The notes beneath the pieces are model-generated. The model was not told where the DNA came from and did not search any database. It was given only the letters and a program-made list of their open reading frames with translations. A stretch of 64,000 nt of DNA from Calliphora vicina (taxonomy: Eukaryota; Arthropoda; Insecta; Diptera; Calliphoridae). Of this stretch, positions 34,881 through 48,719 are shown piece after piece (position 1 is the first letter of the stretch; every line of letters starts with the position of its first letter). The stretch lies in NCBI RefSeq assembly GCF_958450345.1, contig NC_088782.1, positions 115,306,046 through 115,370,045 of the forward strand, in the 5' to 3' direction. The translations under genes were made by a program, and so were the position numbers.

Positions 34881-37399
34881 TAAAGCGATTCTGTATTTAT
34901 TGTGAGTTTTATTTTCTAATCCATTCCACTGTTATTTAACAAATACTGTCCAAAATGTTTATAATTAAGAATGTATGTATGGGTTTTAAACATTTTTGTT
35001 AATTTGTTTATATTTTATCTATAAAAACTAACTAAATTTATCTGCTAAGTCTCTTTTTTGTTTGATATTTTATCTTTAAAAATATTTAAATTTATCTATT
35101 TAACACTCTCTTAACATCTGGCGGCTGATTACAAAGAAAACGAAAGTGAGTTCTAAACTTTAACGCCTCGTTGTTATGACCCCAAATAGATATGTGTCAT
35201 CCCCCAAAAAATACTTAACGTTAAAATATATGGTTAGAAAGTAAAATTAATTTTGATTTTGCTATTCAAATTTCTTAACTTATAACTTTAAATATGGTTG
35301 TGCGAAAGTGAAAAAAAAAGTTTATAATATTGAAAAAATAAAAACAAAAACAACATACAGACATATATAAACAAATTGTTATAAACAGCACGAAAAAAAA
35401 TAATAGAAAATAGAAAAAAACAAGCAAAAACTATAATACAATATAAGACAAATAAGGCATAAAGCCAAGTGATATGATTTTACTTTCTCTGATTTATATA
35501 TAGTTTTTTTTGTTTGTTGGAATTTCTGGCATTTAATGTATTGTAAATATTTGTTTAATGAAATTGAAAAGAAAAACACATGTTTATTTAAACCGGTTTA
35601 ATAAAAACTTATATTAAATTTAACCATAATTAATTTTGTTTAAAAGTTAAACATAAAAAAATATATAATTTTCTTTAAGAAATGAAAAGTTATTTATCAT
35701 TATTATGACTAATTACCGGTAATTGTTAAGTACAAAACATCTTTTATTTTGTAAAAAAAAAACTATAACAGTGTTATTTTATAATAAGAAATAAATAAAA
35801 AAATAATTAATTTACAATAAGACACTTTGAACAAAAAACACGCGCGTTTGCATGCATTCACTTATTTACAACAATAGCAACACCAACAAAAAACACAAGA
35901 CTTAAAACACAAACTTTCTTTTCAGTGTCAGTGAGAATGTGTAAATAAAAAGAAAAAGAGCGAGAGAGAAAGAATGACTGATTATATGTAAGAGTGTGTG
36001 AGCCTGAGTGTTAAGGGAAACCTTTATTAATTAATTTCTTTTTTGTTGATTTTCTTGTATAAATTGTAAAGAAAATTTATGAAAAAAACCGGGCCCTAAA
36101 TAATGGTGGGAATAGCAAATGAAAGCGAAATTCTATTATTTAATTCTTTGCACATTATAAGTTAATCAAGAGAAACAAAAAAGTTAAAAAAAAACAAACA
36201 AAAAAACCTCAACAGTGAATGAACGCATAAATGAATGAATGACAGGTTTCATTTATACATTAAAATATACAAAACAAAAACAACCAACCAACTAATATAA
36301 TTAAAAATTTAGCTTTATAAAATAGTAGCTATACTTTTTACCTATGAATTATTATGAGAGGCTAACCGAAAAGTCTTCTAAAATTGTAAATTAAAGCAAT
36401 CGGAATCAAGGCTGATAATATTGAAGGTTAAAAAAAACAATGTAAACAAATGAACGAACACATACAATACTTATGCTTTCACTGCAAAGGATATGACACG
36501 GTTGTTCTATAGTGTAGTGATTAGGCAGCGTTGTATAAACATGTATGTATCTCTTATAAACAGGAATTGTCACTAATGTCTAACTCCAATTTATATATTT
36601 TGGGTAATTTTTACATGTATGGGCTCTTTGTAGTGCAAAGAGAAGTCAATTGGTTACTTTATACATCCCTGGTAATCTAGCGTGAAGTCAATTGTCATTT
36701 TATTGTCTCTCAATAATCTAGAGTGGGACAAGCACGTATTAAAATAACTAGTCTCGCAGCTAGTTGTGTAACTAGCTGCCACCATAATTGATAGGTAAAA
36801 TAACTAGTTCGGGACAGTCTCCCAGAACGGCTAATATGTTTATCTATTATTTTCTATGAAATTTATTGCCCAACCTCGTATACTAGATATTCGGGTGAGA
36901 GTGATGACAACATTTTTCATTATTATTTATTGTAAATGGGTTTTTTCTTTTTTGGAATTTTGATTTTATTTTATGTAAAGCCATTGACTTTTTTCATTTC
37001 TTCTTTTTTACATATTATGACTCATTTGCTTTGTTTTTTGTTGGTCTTTGTTTTTTTTAATTAACTAACATTAAATAGAAATTATAGTTTAAAAAAATTC
37101 ATAATTTTTTTGTGTGTTTTGTTTAGAAAATGTTATAATATGTTGAACTGGTCTTTAAATGAAGTTTGACAGACGTAATATGCAAGTTTTAAAGTTATTT
37201 TTTTACAGCTGTTTTAAAGTTACGTGTAAATATTAAGATTTTAAAGAGATTATAAACAGAAGTTTAAAAATAATCAAAACAAAACATCGTATAGGAAATT
37301 AAAGCTGATAGTTATGTATAACAACTGTTCCCATATACAATTTTCAGACACGCGGTTTTATTCTCAAACATTTAGATAAATGTTATCAAAAAGAAAATT
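34881..37399. other. intron DNA without recognised genes
   Basis: AT-rich, with short GAGAGAGA and GAATGAATGAATG runs near 35960 and 36220. No coding frame or clear transposon was found. Confidence 0.3.
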
Positions 37400-38262
37400 C
37401 AATGGTTTAGCTTTAATCGTAGGTTTATTTAGAGCCTAAGTTCACCTTTAATCGTAGGCCTTTTTAAAGGTTAAGTTTAGCTTTAATCGTAGTTCTTTTT
37501 AGAGGCTAAGTTTAGTTTTAATCGTAGATCTTTTTAGAGTCTAAGTTTAGTTTTAATCGTAGATCTATTTTCAGTTTAAGTTTAGTTTTAATCGTAAGTC
37601 TTTTTACAGTTTAAGTTTAGCATTATTTGTAGGTCTTTTCAGAGTTTTAGTTTAGCTTTAATTGTAGGTCTTTTTAGAATCTAAGTTTAGCTTTAATCGT
37701 AGGTGTTTTTACAATCAAAGTTTAGCTTTAATCGTAGGTGTTTTTAGAGTTAAGGTTTAGCTTTAATTAAAGGTAATTTTAGAAACTAAGTTTAGCTTTA
37801 ATCGTAGGTGTTTTTAATGTCTTTGTTTAGCTTTAATCGTACGTCATTTTTGAGTATAAGTTTATCTTCAATCGTTGATTTTTTTAGAAGCTAAATTTAG
37901 CTTTAGTCCTAGGTGTTTTTAGAGTCTAAGTTTAGCTTTAATCGTAGTTATGTTTTGAGTATATGTTTAACTTTAATCATATATCTTTTTAGAGTCTAAG
38001 TTTAGCTTTAATCATAGGTCTTTTTAGAGTCTAAGTTTAGCTTTAATCATAGGTCCTTTTAGAGTCTAAGTTTAGCTTTAATCGTTGGTCCTTTTATAGT
38101 CTCAGTTTAGATTTAATCGTGGATCTTTTTAGAGGCTAAGTTTAGCTTTAATCATTGGTCTTTTTAGAGTCTTAGTTTAGCTTGCATCGTATGTCTTTTT
38201 AGAGGTTAAGTTTAGCTTTAATCGTATATCTTTTTGGAGTCTTAATTTAGTTATAATTTATT
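37400..38262 (-). repeat. 35-bp minisatellite array, reverse orientation
   Basis: Units read AAGTTTAGCTTTAATCGTAG and TCTTTTTAGAGTC, the complement of the array at 34.2 kb and of those from 41.7 kb on. About 24 divergent copies. It lies between + oriented arrays in the same predicted intron. Confidence 0.85.
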
Positions 38263-38310
38263 GTTTCTTAATCAATTAATTTCAAAAAAAATTTCATTAA
38301 AATAAATTAC

Positions 38311-39004
38311 CATTTTTATACTCTTTACCTTCGTGAGAAGGGTATATATAAGTTTGTCATTCTGTTTGTAATTTCCACAATATAATTTTCCGACCCTATA
38401 AAGTATATATGTATATTCTGGATCCTTATAAATGGCGGAGTCGATTAAGCCATGTCCGTCTGTCTGTATGTCTGTCTGTCCGTCTGTTGAAATCAATTTT
38501 CCGAAGCCCCCAAATAACTTACATACACGATTCGGCTCGGTTGCATTTTAAAATCGAGAAAATCGGTCCACAAATGGCTATGATATAAGGAAATAACCAG
38601 GACAATCTCGATTTTTGAGCTATTTTTTTACCTATATCTGAATTACTAGGTCAAAGACCTTTGCAATGACGTATATAAGACCATAGTAAGTTGGACCTAC
38701 AATGGGTCAAATCGGAAAAAAATATTTTTTAACCCGAATTTTTTTTTACTAAGTTTTTTTTCGCTAAATATTTAAAAAAAAAAACCATTCGAAAATATTT
38801 TTTTAAATTTTAAAAAACAGTTCGAATTTTTTTTAAAAATTAAAAAAAATCGAAAAAAATTTTTTTCCAAAAAGTTAAAAAACAATTTTGGAAAAAAAAA
38901 TAAATTTTGTTTACCTAAAAATATTTCAAATTTTTTCTTTGAAGCATAATTTGGTGAAGGGTATATAAGATTCGCCACAGCCGAATATAGCTCTCTTACT
39001 TGTT
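38311..39004 (+). mobile_element. DINE-1-like element, near full length
   Basis: Starts with TATACTCTTTACCTTCGTGA and ends with ATTCGCCACAGCCGAATATA and CTCTCTTACTTGTTC. It includes the core, GCGGAGTCGATTAAGCCATG and the GTCTGTCTGTATGTCTGTC microsatellite. Confidence 0.7.
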
Positions 39005-40555
39005 CTTTACCATAATTAGCTCTAGTTTATAATAAAAAACCCATAATTTTAAAGAAAGAAAAAAAAACTAGTTTAATGCCACAATTAGTTAAAATTATTA
39101 TCATTGGAGATAAATCTTTTCTGCCATTTTTACCAACTTATCGTTTCAATTAGTTGTATTGATATGATTTCCCATCCCATTTGTAATGTTTAAGCAAGTC
39201 ATGCTGTTTTATTAAGCATTTTATTACAGCTTGTATTTTAGCAAACAAGTGTTTATTTCATTCGTTTTCTTATAGATTAAATGGTCTTGAGTCTACCATT
39301 GAAATGATATCATAATGGTTGATTCCAAGAAATCATGACCAACAAATAGTGAAAACTCTTTTTATTTTTTGTTTTTCGTTTAAATTTGCTTTGTTGTATG
39401 TTGGAATTTATGTATGTATGTTTCTTTTTGAATACAATGTTGGCATTTTAAATAATGTAGTTTTTTTTTTTTGAAATAGAGTTTCTTTGGCGCAAAATTT
39501 GTACATGAAACGTGTTTTTTTTACAAAAATTGCTTACAATTGTAATGCATTTGGAAGGTATGAAATTTATGTATATGAATGTTTATGTTAAGTTTGTGTA
39601 AATTGTATTTCCATAAATTTATTTAAATTTTGAAAAGCATGCTTTGGAAAAAACTAGGTTTAGTTAGGCAAACGTGTTGGCAGATTTATTAACTGTTGAT
39701 TTAAATAGAAAAATTTATATATTTAGAAAGAAAAATCAATTATAAATAACTTCGATACATCATAGTTTTAATATATGGGCGCGCTGCGGTGTAGCAACGA
39801 CTTTAAATGCAACTGACAGCTGACAGAAAAGGTAAACAAAACTAACACAGTCAATGCATTAGCAACACATGTTAATTGTCAATTTATATACTTAAAATAA
39901 AATTATTTGGCAACTTTTGTCTCTTACATTTGTATCTTATTTCTTATTAATTCTTTTTAAAAAACTTCTTAATTCTAATTTCCCCTTATTCTCACCACAG
40001 TTTGTAAGACCTTTGACCCAGCTTTTCTTACACTGAATATTTCGTGAGAAAAATTCTCTAGCATCCAAAAGTATATAGCCATTAAACAAAACAGTTAACA
40101 GTTTGTATTTGTTCTTAACACAAATAGCGCTAATTAACAGCATAGAATTAGTTTTGACCCATATTTTAAAACAACCAACATAATTTTCTCGCTTATAATG
40201 GCTTCATTCATAAATATTTTGAAATTTATACATTTGTATACATATGTTTATAATTAAAAGTAAAAAAAAACAAGATAAATCTTAGAAGTAGAAAAAAACA
40301 AATCATAAATCATTATTATAATGATGAAACGCTGGACATATATTAGTTTAAATTTAAAATTAAATTAGCGTAGCAAAAATTATAAAAACATTTTATATAA
40401 TCAACGTTTTTTTGTTTATGTTTTCTTGGGGCCAAATTTTTGGCAAGAATATTAGCTTAACATAACAATGAAAACATTTCCGTTTTAATGATGTGTTGTG
40501 GTGAAATGGTGGTGAGTTGGGGCCGAATTTTGAACACCTTAAAGGAAAAACTTTA
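39005..40555. other. intron DNA without recognised genes
   Basis: AT-rich. No clear repeat or coding frame. Confidence 0.3.
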
Positions 40556-41696
40556 AGTCAATCTAAGACTACTCATGCAAAGCATTGTTTTGGAACTAGG
40601 AAAATATGTTATGGGAGGGAGGAAAGAGGGAGTAGTGTTTGTGGCCATTCGATTTGAACTTTCCTACATTGAAAATGACAGGAACCACTTCAGCGGGAAG
40701 TTTATTCCACATACAGACAGTACGGCTAAATAATAAATTTCCCGCGTAGTGTGTTGTGCGGTCCACTGGCCAATCGACCACAAAGGAATGTGTCCATGAC
40801 AAAAAACGTGTGTTACGTAAAAATCTGCGGGTATCAGGAACAAGTTCCCTAATTTCATCAGAACACATTCCATTGTATTACCGATAGAACAGTGAAACGT
40901 TGCGACGCTGCTCCAGCGAATCAATAGAGTTGGATACCCTACTGTTACCCATAATCTCCTTCGCCCTCTCCTGTACGCGGTCGAGAAGCTCCAAAATAGA
41001 CTTTGAAGCATCGACCCATAAATGGAAGTTATATTCCATTTTCGGTCAGATATAGATGGTGTAAATAGTGAGGAGATCAGATGGAGTGAAGTAATTCCTA
41101 CCCAGAACATCAAGAGCGTCTGATTCCACAATACTTACACCACCCATAAATACAGATGAAGCGATGAACACTGAGTCTTGCGAGCTTTGAAAGCGACCCT
41201 ATTCGCACGGCGCCATTCAGAGATTTTCAAAAGGTCCCGATTAAGGGAATCGTTCATGTTTTGCCTCATTGCCCCAATCTCATACTGGCTTGGTCCTTAA
41301 ATTTAATGAATTTGATTGGCAAATGTTGCTGTCATCTGCAAAAGAATAGATAGAGTTGGAAGTTTGAAGGTCGAAGGTCGCGGTACCCCTAAATTTATCT
41401 TGAATTCGTTTGATCAGATCCATTTTGTAACAGCTCATATAGTGCAATATCTGGGAAAGCTTGATATAAATCGTGAGAAGTTAATACCGAAATCAAAAGC
41501 AATAAGTTCTGATAAAAGTGCATAATCGAACGTCTTGGAAATATCTAGAGCCACCACTTTACTTTCGTCAAAACGGTGAATGGAATAACACCATTTTTCT
41601 GATAGGAAGGCTAGCAATTCTCCCATAGACATCATGTACGAAAGCCATACTGGCGGTAAGAAAATTGTTGGACTCCAAATATTTAACTCCAAATTA
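40556..41696 (-). pseudogene. 5'-truncated CR1-like LINE, copy 1
   Basis: Minus-strand frames, broken by frameshifts, give reverse transcriptase pieces in order: KVVALDISKTFD (RT motif with the first catalytic Asp), LLSELIAFDFGINFSRFISS, SNSIYSFADDSNIC (FADD, the YADD equivalent) and SLNRDLLKISEWRRANRVAF. The C-terminal tail is EIRELVPDTRRFLR then FSRTVCMWNKLPAEVVPVIF. A 'WNKLP' tail without RNase H fits the CR1/L2/Kiri group. The broken 5' edge at 41696 abuts the 35-bp satellite. A second copy of the same family, inverted, lies at 46.3-47.2 kb. Confidence 0.75.
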
Positions 41697-42395
41697 AAGA
41701 TCTACGATTGAATCTAAAATAAGACTCTATAAAGATCTACGATTGAAGCTAAAATAAGACTCTATAAAGATCTACGATTGAAGCTAAAATAAGACTCTAT
41801 AAAGATCTACGATTGAAGCTAAAATAAGACTCTATAAAGATCTACGATTGAAGCTACACTCAGACTCTATAAAGATCTACGATTGAAGCTAAAATAAGAC
41901 TCTATAAAGATCTACGATTGAAGCTAAAATAAGACTCTATAAAGATCTACGATTGAAGCTACACTCAGACTCTATAAAGATCTACGATTAAAGCTAAAAT
42001 AAGACTCTATAAATATCTACGATTGAAGCTAAAATAAGACTCTATAAAGATCTACGATTGAAGCTAAAATAAGACTCTATAAAGATCTACGATTGAAGCT
42101 AAAATAAGACTCTATAAATATCTACGATTGAAGCTAAAATAAGACTCTATAAAGATATACGATTGAAGCTAAAATAAGACTCTATAAAGATCTACGATTG
42201 AAGCTAAAATAAGACTCTATAAAGATCTACGATTGAAGCTAAAATAAGACTCTATAAATATCTACGATTTAAGCTAAAATAAGACACTATAAAGATCTAC
42301 GATTTAAGCTAAAATAAGACACTATAAAGATCTATGATTAAAGCTAAACCAAACTTCCAAGAAGACACACGATTGAAGCTAAATTAAGACTCTAA
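41697..42395 (+). repeat. 35-bp minisatellite array, homogeneous
   Basis: About 20 copies of a unit containing AAGACTCTATAAAGATCTAC and GATTGAAGCTAAAAT, with few changes between neighbours. It is the most uniform stretch of the family, so it was amplified recently. The MITE at 42396-42995 splits it from the next block. Confidence 0.9.
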
Positions 42396-42995
42396 GGCCC
42401 GTTTTCTCAATGTATCGACAAACTGCCTGTTACTAAATGTCGACATAAATTTATTAGGCCGATAAACTGTCCGTTAACAATTTTGTTTTTCTCAATATAC
42501 CGACAAAAAAAGATTATTTTCAGTTGGCAATACCTCTCAAAATAGATGTGAAAGTTGGGAACCCTGCCTTCAATTGACAACATGTTTACATAAATCAGCT
42601 GTTTAACGTGGCCATCGACAGCTGGAATCTTTTGAAATATTCATTATCCTCAATGTCTGCCAGGTAGTTAGGCCTGGCATGATAACATTTTTCAGCATTC
42701 ACTTGGAACTCATGCTCTTCGTGTTCATCCTCCATCAAATTAATGTTAATTCCTCTATTAAACTTTTGTTTTTATAAAATCTATTTAATTTCGTTTACAA
42801 AATACAAACACATACAAACTATGAACAGCAGTCAGCTGATTGAATTTATCTGTACGATAAATACATAATTGGCAGATGAGGTCGGGTTAGCTTTGCGACA
42901 GAATAGAAGCAAATGAGACATTGAGAAAACCAAATTTCTTTAATCTGCAGTTTTTCGTTGGAAAAAAAGATAATCACCTAATGAGAAAACGGCCC
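42396..42995. mobile_element. 600-bp PIF/Harbinger-like MITE inserted in the 35-bp array
   Basis: Ends GGCCCGTTTTCTCAATG and TAATGAGAAAACGGCCC are inverted repeats with two mismatches. TAA flanks both sides (42393-42395 and 42996-42998), and satellite units resume directly. A subterminal repeat, TTTTTCTCAATATACCGACA, lies near 42485. No transposase is encoded, so it needs a partner in trans. Confidence 0.8.
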
Positions 42996-43320
42996 TAAGA
43001 AGACCTATGATTGAAGCTAAACCAATCTTTCAAGAAGACATACGATTGAAGCTAAACTAAGACTCTAAGAAGACCTATGATTGAAGCTAAACCATGCTTC
43101 CCAGAAGACATACTATTGAAGTAAATTTAAGACTCCAAGAAGTCCCACGATTGAAGCTAAACTAAGACTCCAAAAGTCCCATGATTGAAGCTAACCTAAG
43201 ACTAGAAGAAAACCTACTAATCAAGCTAAACCAAGACTCTAAGAAGAGCTAGGATTGAAGCTAAACCAAGACTCTTAAAAGACCTACAATTAAATTTAAA
43301 CTAAGATTATTTAAACCTTC
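42996..43320 (+). repeat. 35-bp minisatellite, continuation after the MITE
   Basis: Units such as GACCTATGATTGAAGCTAAA and GACATACGATTGAAGC, more divergent than the block before the MITE. About nine copies. Confidence 0.85.
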
Positions 43321-45405
43321 AAATGTTTCCTATGATTAGAAAACTTCACCAAATACCTACGTTTTATAATAGCGTAACAAATTAAGTAAACTTTTGCTAC
43401 CGAATCTTGGGCTAGTTCGGCTGTATAACAAATAATGAATGACAAAGCTAATTATCACTTATGGCTAAAGATTTTTTTTTTCAAAAATACTGTTGGTACA
43501 CCTGATACTGATTTCAAAGATATAACCATGAAACTTTAACATGGAGTATACACCATAAGATTTACATACTTTTATAAGAAAAAATCTAAAAGAAATATGT
43601 GTGTAAAGAGAGAGTTAACAAGAAGATGATGAGATTTTAAAATATATATTTTTTCTTTTCATTTTCTGTGCGTATTTTTTTTTAGTTTTTTTTTTTTTTT
43701 TTTGGTTGCTTCATGTTGTTACCAACAAACTTTAACCAATCAAGCAGAAGTAAGCCGTTATATTTAAGGTTGTTGACCCATATACTCATGTGTATACATT
43801 ATATTTATTTATAAAACAATAGGAAAATATGTTAAAATTTAGATGAAAAACTTGAATTCAAATAAGTTATTAATTTTGCTTTAAAATAAGTATTAATTCT
43901 TAAATAATAACTAAAAAAATCTTAAAACTTTGCTAAATTTACACAAAACAAATCTCACAGTTTTGTTCTAACCTCATTTTGTAATGTAAACATTACTTAT
44001 TTAATCTCTTGATTTTAACATTTCTTTTCATTTCATTCTAATAACAATGAGAGTAAAATTACTCTTAACAAAAGGGTCAAACACGCACAATATAATAACA
44101 ACAATTGTGTGCTGTTATTGTTATTGCTGTTGTTGTTGTTTTTTTGTTGTATTAAAGAAAATTTAAGTCGTGATAACCTTAAGCTTGAAACAATTTAACA
44201 GAATGTAAGGAAATATGGTTAAAGATTAACTTTAAGATATTTTTTGTGCATGCAAAACACGTTTATAAACTTATACACATACAATCATTTCTTGAGAAGC
44301 ACAACAAAACAGTTAGCGGGCTTTAAAGTGTTTTTTTTCTTTTTTTTTGAAAACGTGGTAACATTCTTAAAACTTCAGTCAATACGCCTGCACCCAAAGT
44401 GAGCACAGCTACACAAGCACACACTTGTTTTAAAATGAAATTTATCTGGAAGATTTGGAATTGAGGTCTGCTTAAGAGCAACAGTTTGTGAGAATTGTGG
44501 TCATATTTAAACTAAGTTTAAAGTGAGATAAAAGTGTACAACCACACAAACGTGAGTAAGAGAAAAGTTTAACATACAAAGTTTAACTTACAAAGCAAAT
44601 TTACCAAAAATCTTCCTCAATATGAAATATAATGGAAAAGTGTAATTATAATAACACTTATTCATCTGTTAAAAAAATATTCTATTAAATATTACACATT
44701 AACCAAAAAGTAAATTTTCTCCATTTCTTTTTGGTACAGTGTATTTTACGCATCCCTGATTTCTTTAGTAACTTCAAGGCATCATCATCAGCTTAAATTG
44801 AAATTAAACAATAGTCATAAATCTCAAATGTTTAAAACAACAACCAGACACCAAAATAATTGAAAAATTTAAAACAAAAAACCCCAAATACCTAACGGCG
44901 TTTCTGAAGAAATTTAAAGCGAGAGTTTATGTTAAACTTGAACATAAACCCACGAATAGATGACTAACTAACCATAACTCATATTCATGGGAGCAGCTTG
45001 CAGCTCATCATAAAATCTAAACTCCGAGCTACAACAAATCTATCATAGCTTTTGCATTAGTATCACTTTTACTGTTTAAATTTTTAAAATGACCAGGTTG
45101 TGTGTGGGTGTGGGAATTCAAAAGATTTTACTTTTCTTTTTGGGAGATTTTATGGTGTGAACATAAATAATAAAACAAAAGAATTTAATTTCTTTTTTTT
45201 AAAGAAAAAATTTAATCAAATTTCTTTACGTATTTCCAAAAAAAAAAAAACTACTACTGTTCTGATTTTTCATCTTATTAATGGAAAAAAGAAAGTTTTA
45301 TATAAATTATTATTTTAACCAATTGACATTTTTAACAAAAATCATTAACAAAAGATTTTTGGAAATCATTAAGTTAAACTGTTGGTTAACCTACCTTGAG
45401 TTTAC
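43321..45405. other. intron DNA without recognised genes
   Basis: AT-rich with poly-T runs (43680-43710) and TTGTTG repeats near 44120. No coding frame or clean transposon. Confidence 0.3.
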
Positions 45406-46272
45406 ATCTAAAATTTAAGCTAAACTAGGACTCTAAAGAGACCTGTGATTGAAGCTAAACTAAGACTCTTTAAACACAAAGATTGAAGCTAAACTAGGTC
45501 TCTTTAAAGACCTGCGATTGAAGCTAAACTAAGACTTTATAAAGATCTAACATTTAAGCTAAACTAGGACTCTAAAAAGACCTGCGATTGAAGCTAAACC
45601 AAGCTCCCAAGAAGACATACGATTGAAGCTAATTTAAAACTCTAAGAAGATCTACGATTGAAGCTAATATAAGACTCTAAGAAGACTTATGATTGAAGCT
45701 AAACCATGCTTCCAAGAACACACACGATTGAAGCTAAACTAAGACTCTTTAAAGACAAAGATTGAGGCTAAACTAGGACTCTAAAAAGACCTGCGATTGA
45801 AGCTAAACTAAGACTTTATAAAGGCCTTACATTTAAGCTAAACTAGGACTTTAAAAAAACTTGCGATTGATGCTAAACTAAGACTTTTTAAAGACAAGGA
45901 TTAAAGCTAAACTAAGACTATAAATATCTACGATGGAAGCTAAACTAGGACTCTAAAAAGATCTGCGATTGAATCTAAAGTAAAACTTTATAAAACTTTA
46001 AGCTAAAATAAGACTCTAAAAAGACCTGTGATTGAAGCTAAACTAATAGTCTTTAAAGGCAAAGATTGAAGCTAAACTAAGACTATAAATATCTACAATT
46101 GCAGCTAAACTAGGTCTTTAAAAAGACCTTCGATTAAAGCTAAACTAAGACTCTATAAAGATCTATGATCGAAACTAAAATAATACTCTACAAAGACAAC
46201 GATTGAAGCTAAACTTAGACTCTTTAATGATCTAAAATTGAAGCTAAACTAAGACTATTAAAAGATGTGCGA
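45406..46272 (+). repeat. 35-bp minisatellite array, left part
   Basis: About 25 variable copies, for example GACCTGCGATTGAAGCTAAA. The array is interrupted at 46273 by a LINE fragment and continues at 47226. Confidence 0.85.
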
Positions 46273-47225
46273 TCTTTCTCCTACTTATTTTTGTAAACGA
46301 CCTACTACCTCAAACTTCCAACCCTATCTATTCTTTTGCAGATGACAGCAACATTCGCATTCATATTCATTCAATTACAGACCTAACCTGGCCGAGATTG
46401 GGGCAATAAGGCAAAACATGAATGATTCCCTTAATCGGGACCTTGTGACAATATCTGAATAGGGTCGCTTTCAACGCTCGCAAAACTCAGTGTTGCATGT
46501 TGACACAAAAACGAACGACAGACCATGTCGCTTCATCTGTATTTATGGTGGTGTAACTATGGAATCAGAAGTTCTTGATGTTCTGGGCATGTGTTGTCCG
46601 CTGCACTAAACTCAAGAGTCGAAAGAAGCATTCAAGTGTATCGGTTTTCTGAAACAGTGTAAGAATTACTGCACTCCATCTGATCTCCGCACTAGTTACA
46701 CCACCTATATCCCACCTAAAATGGAATACAACTTCCATGTATGGGCCGGAACTTCAAAGTCTAGCTTCTCGACCGCGTACAGGAGAGGGTGAAGGTGATT
46801 ATTGGTGACAGTAGTGTATTCAACTCTATTGATTCGCTGCAGCACCGACACAATGTGAGCTGCGTTTCACTGTGCTATCGGTAGAATAACGGAATGTGTT
46901 CGGTTGACATTAGGGAACTTGTTTTTGATACGTAAATTTTTACTTAATACAAGTTTTTCATCAAGAAAACAAACCCTTGTGATTGATTGGCCAGGGGACC
47001 GCATAACACACAACAGGGAAAATTCGTTCTTTAGCCGTACTATCCGTATATGGAACAAACTTCCCGCTGAAGCCTTTCCTGTCATTTTCAATGTAGGAAA
47101 GTTCAAAACGAATGTCCACAAACACTACTCCCTCTTTCCTCCCTTCCATAACCAATTTTCCTAGTTCGAACAAAATGCTTTGCATGAGTAGTGGTCATAT
47201 CCTGAGTGCAGGTCCAAGAAGAAAA
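46273..47225 (+). pseudogene. 5'-truncated CR1-like LINE, copy 2
   Basis: Same family as 40556-41696, opposite strand. + strand frames give NLAEIGAIRQNMNDSLNRDL, PPKMEYNFHVWAG, LTLGNLFLIRKFLLNTSF and SRTIRIWNKLPAEAFPVIF, then KFKTNVHKHYSLFPP. The catalytic FADD is damaged by a frameshift (CAGATGACAGCAACATTCGC near 46339). Both edges touch 35-bp satellite, so it landed inside one array. Confidence 0.75.
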
Positions 47226-47895
47226 AATTATAAAGATCTACGATTGAAGCTAAACTAAGACTCCATAAGGATCTACGATTGAAGCTAAATTAAGGATCTA
47301 CGATTGAAGCTAAATTAAGACTCTATAAAGATCTACGATTGAAGCTAAAATAAGACTCCATAAGGATGTACGATTAAAGCTAAACTGAGACTCTATAAAG
47401 ATCTACGATTGAAGCTAAATTAAGAATATATAAAGATAAACGATTGAAGCTAAACTGAGACTCTAAAAAGATCTACGATTGAAGCTAAATTAAGACTCTA
47501 TAAAGATCTAAGATTGAAGCACAATTAAGACTCCAAAAAGATCTAAAAAAAACTCAAAAATATCTTCGATTAACTCGAAACTAATGCTTCAAATACTTAA
47601 GATTGCAGTTAAATAAGACTCCATAAGATCTACGATTAAATCAAAACTCCACTCCATATAGAGCTATGATTAAAGCTTAATCAAGCTTCCACAAATACTT
47701 AAGAATGCAGTTAAACTAAGACTCTAAATAGATTTACGATTGAAGCTAAACTAAGACTTGAAAGGAGTCAAGGTTACTTCTAAACTAAGATTCTAAAAAG
47801 AGCTACTATTCAAGCTAAACTAAGGCTTTAAATAGAGCCACGAGATGACCTGCGATTGAAGCTAAAGTAAGACTTTAGAAAAGCTTAATTATCTT
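47226..47895 (+). repeat. 35-bp minisatellite array, right part
   Basis: Homogeneous at first (AAAGATCTACGATTGAAGCT), then increasingly divergent after about 47540. About 19 copies. Confidence 0.85.
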
Positions 47896-48719
47896 TAAAT
47901 TTGGCATAAAAATGCTTATTTTTTCCACATATTTTATTATATTGTAGTTACAATAAAAGTAAATAAGTATTAAACATTCCTAAAGAGAAAGAGATTAAAT
48001 TTAAGATTAAATTTGACAATTTGCATTCCTATCATTACAAACAAATGTCAATTAAATTTCTTTTAAAACAATAGAAAGTTAGGAAAAAAACACTAACATC
48101 CTCAGTACTTTTCGCCAAAACAAATCATGTCCAAACAATTAAGATTTTTATCTTTATTTTTTTTATTTCTTAGATAAATGTTTAAATTCTTTTTATGTCA
48201 GTCAGTGTTACTATAACCTGTCACAAAATTCCCAAAAACACTCACATAAAAATGAGAGTAAAAACCTAATATATAAAAAAAGACAAATTCTATGACTGAT
48301 TCAATATGTAAATCAAAAGAAAACAAATTTATTTAAATTGTTTTTTTTTTTTTTTGTTCATAAAAAAAGTAGGCTAAATATATGCAGAACCTTAAATAAA
48401 TAACAAAAAAAAATAAAAGGTAAATGCGGTAAAACAAAAATAACGAAAAAGAATTTTTTTTTTTAACAAAAATTTATCAAATGAGAGAGAACCCATCCCA
48501 AAATAAATTGTCTTTTTGTAAGACCAACAAAAAAAACTGGATTTTTTTTTTGTTTAACAAATATGTAGCGTTTTTACACGTTTCTTTCGAGATGATTTAT
48601 ACGGTTTAAAATCTTATAAAATGATAAAGGAATTAACATTGTTTTGTTGAAATTATTAAAATATTTTTAAAGAATTTTTTTGTTTAACAATTTTAAGTAA
48701 AGAAAAACATTGAAGGAAA
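47896..48719. other. intron DNA without recognised genes
   Basis: AT-rich with T and A runs. Nothing further seen. Confidence 0.3.
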
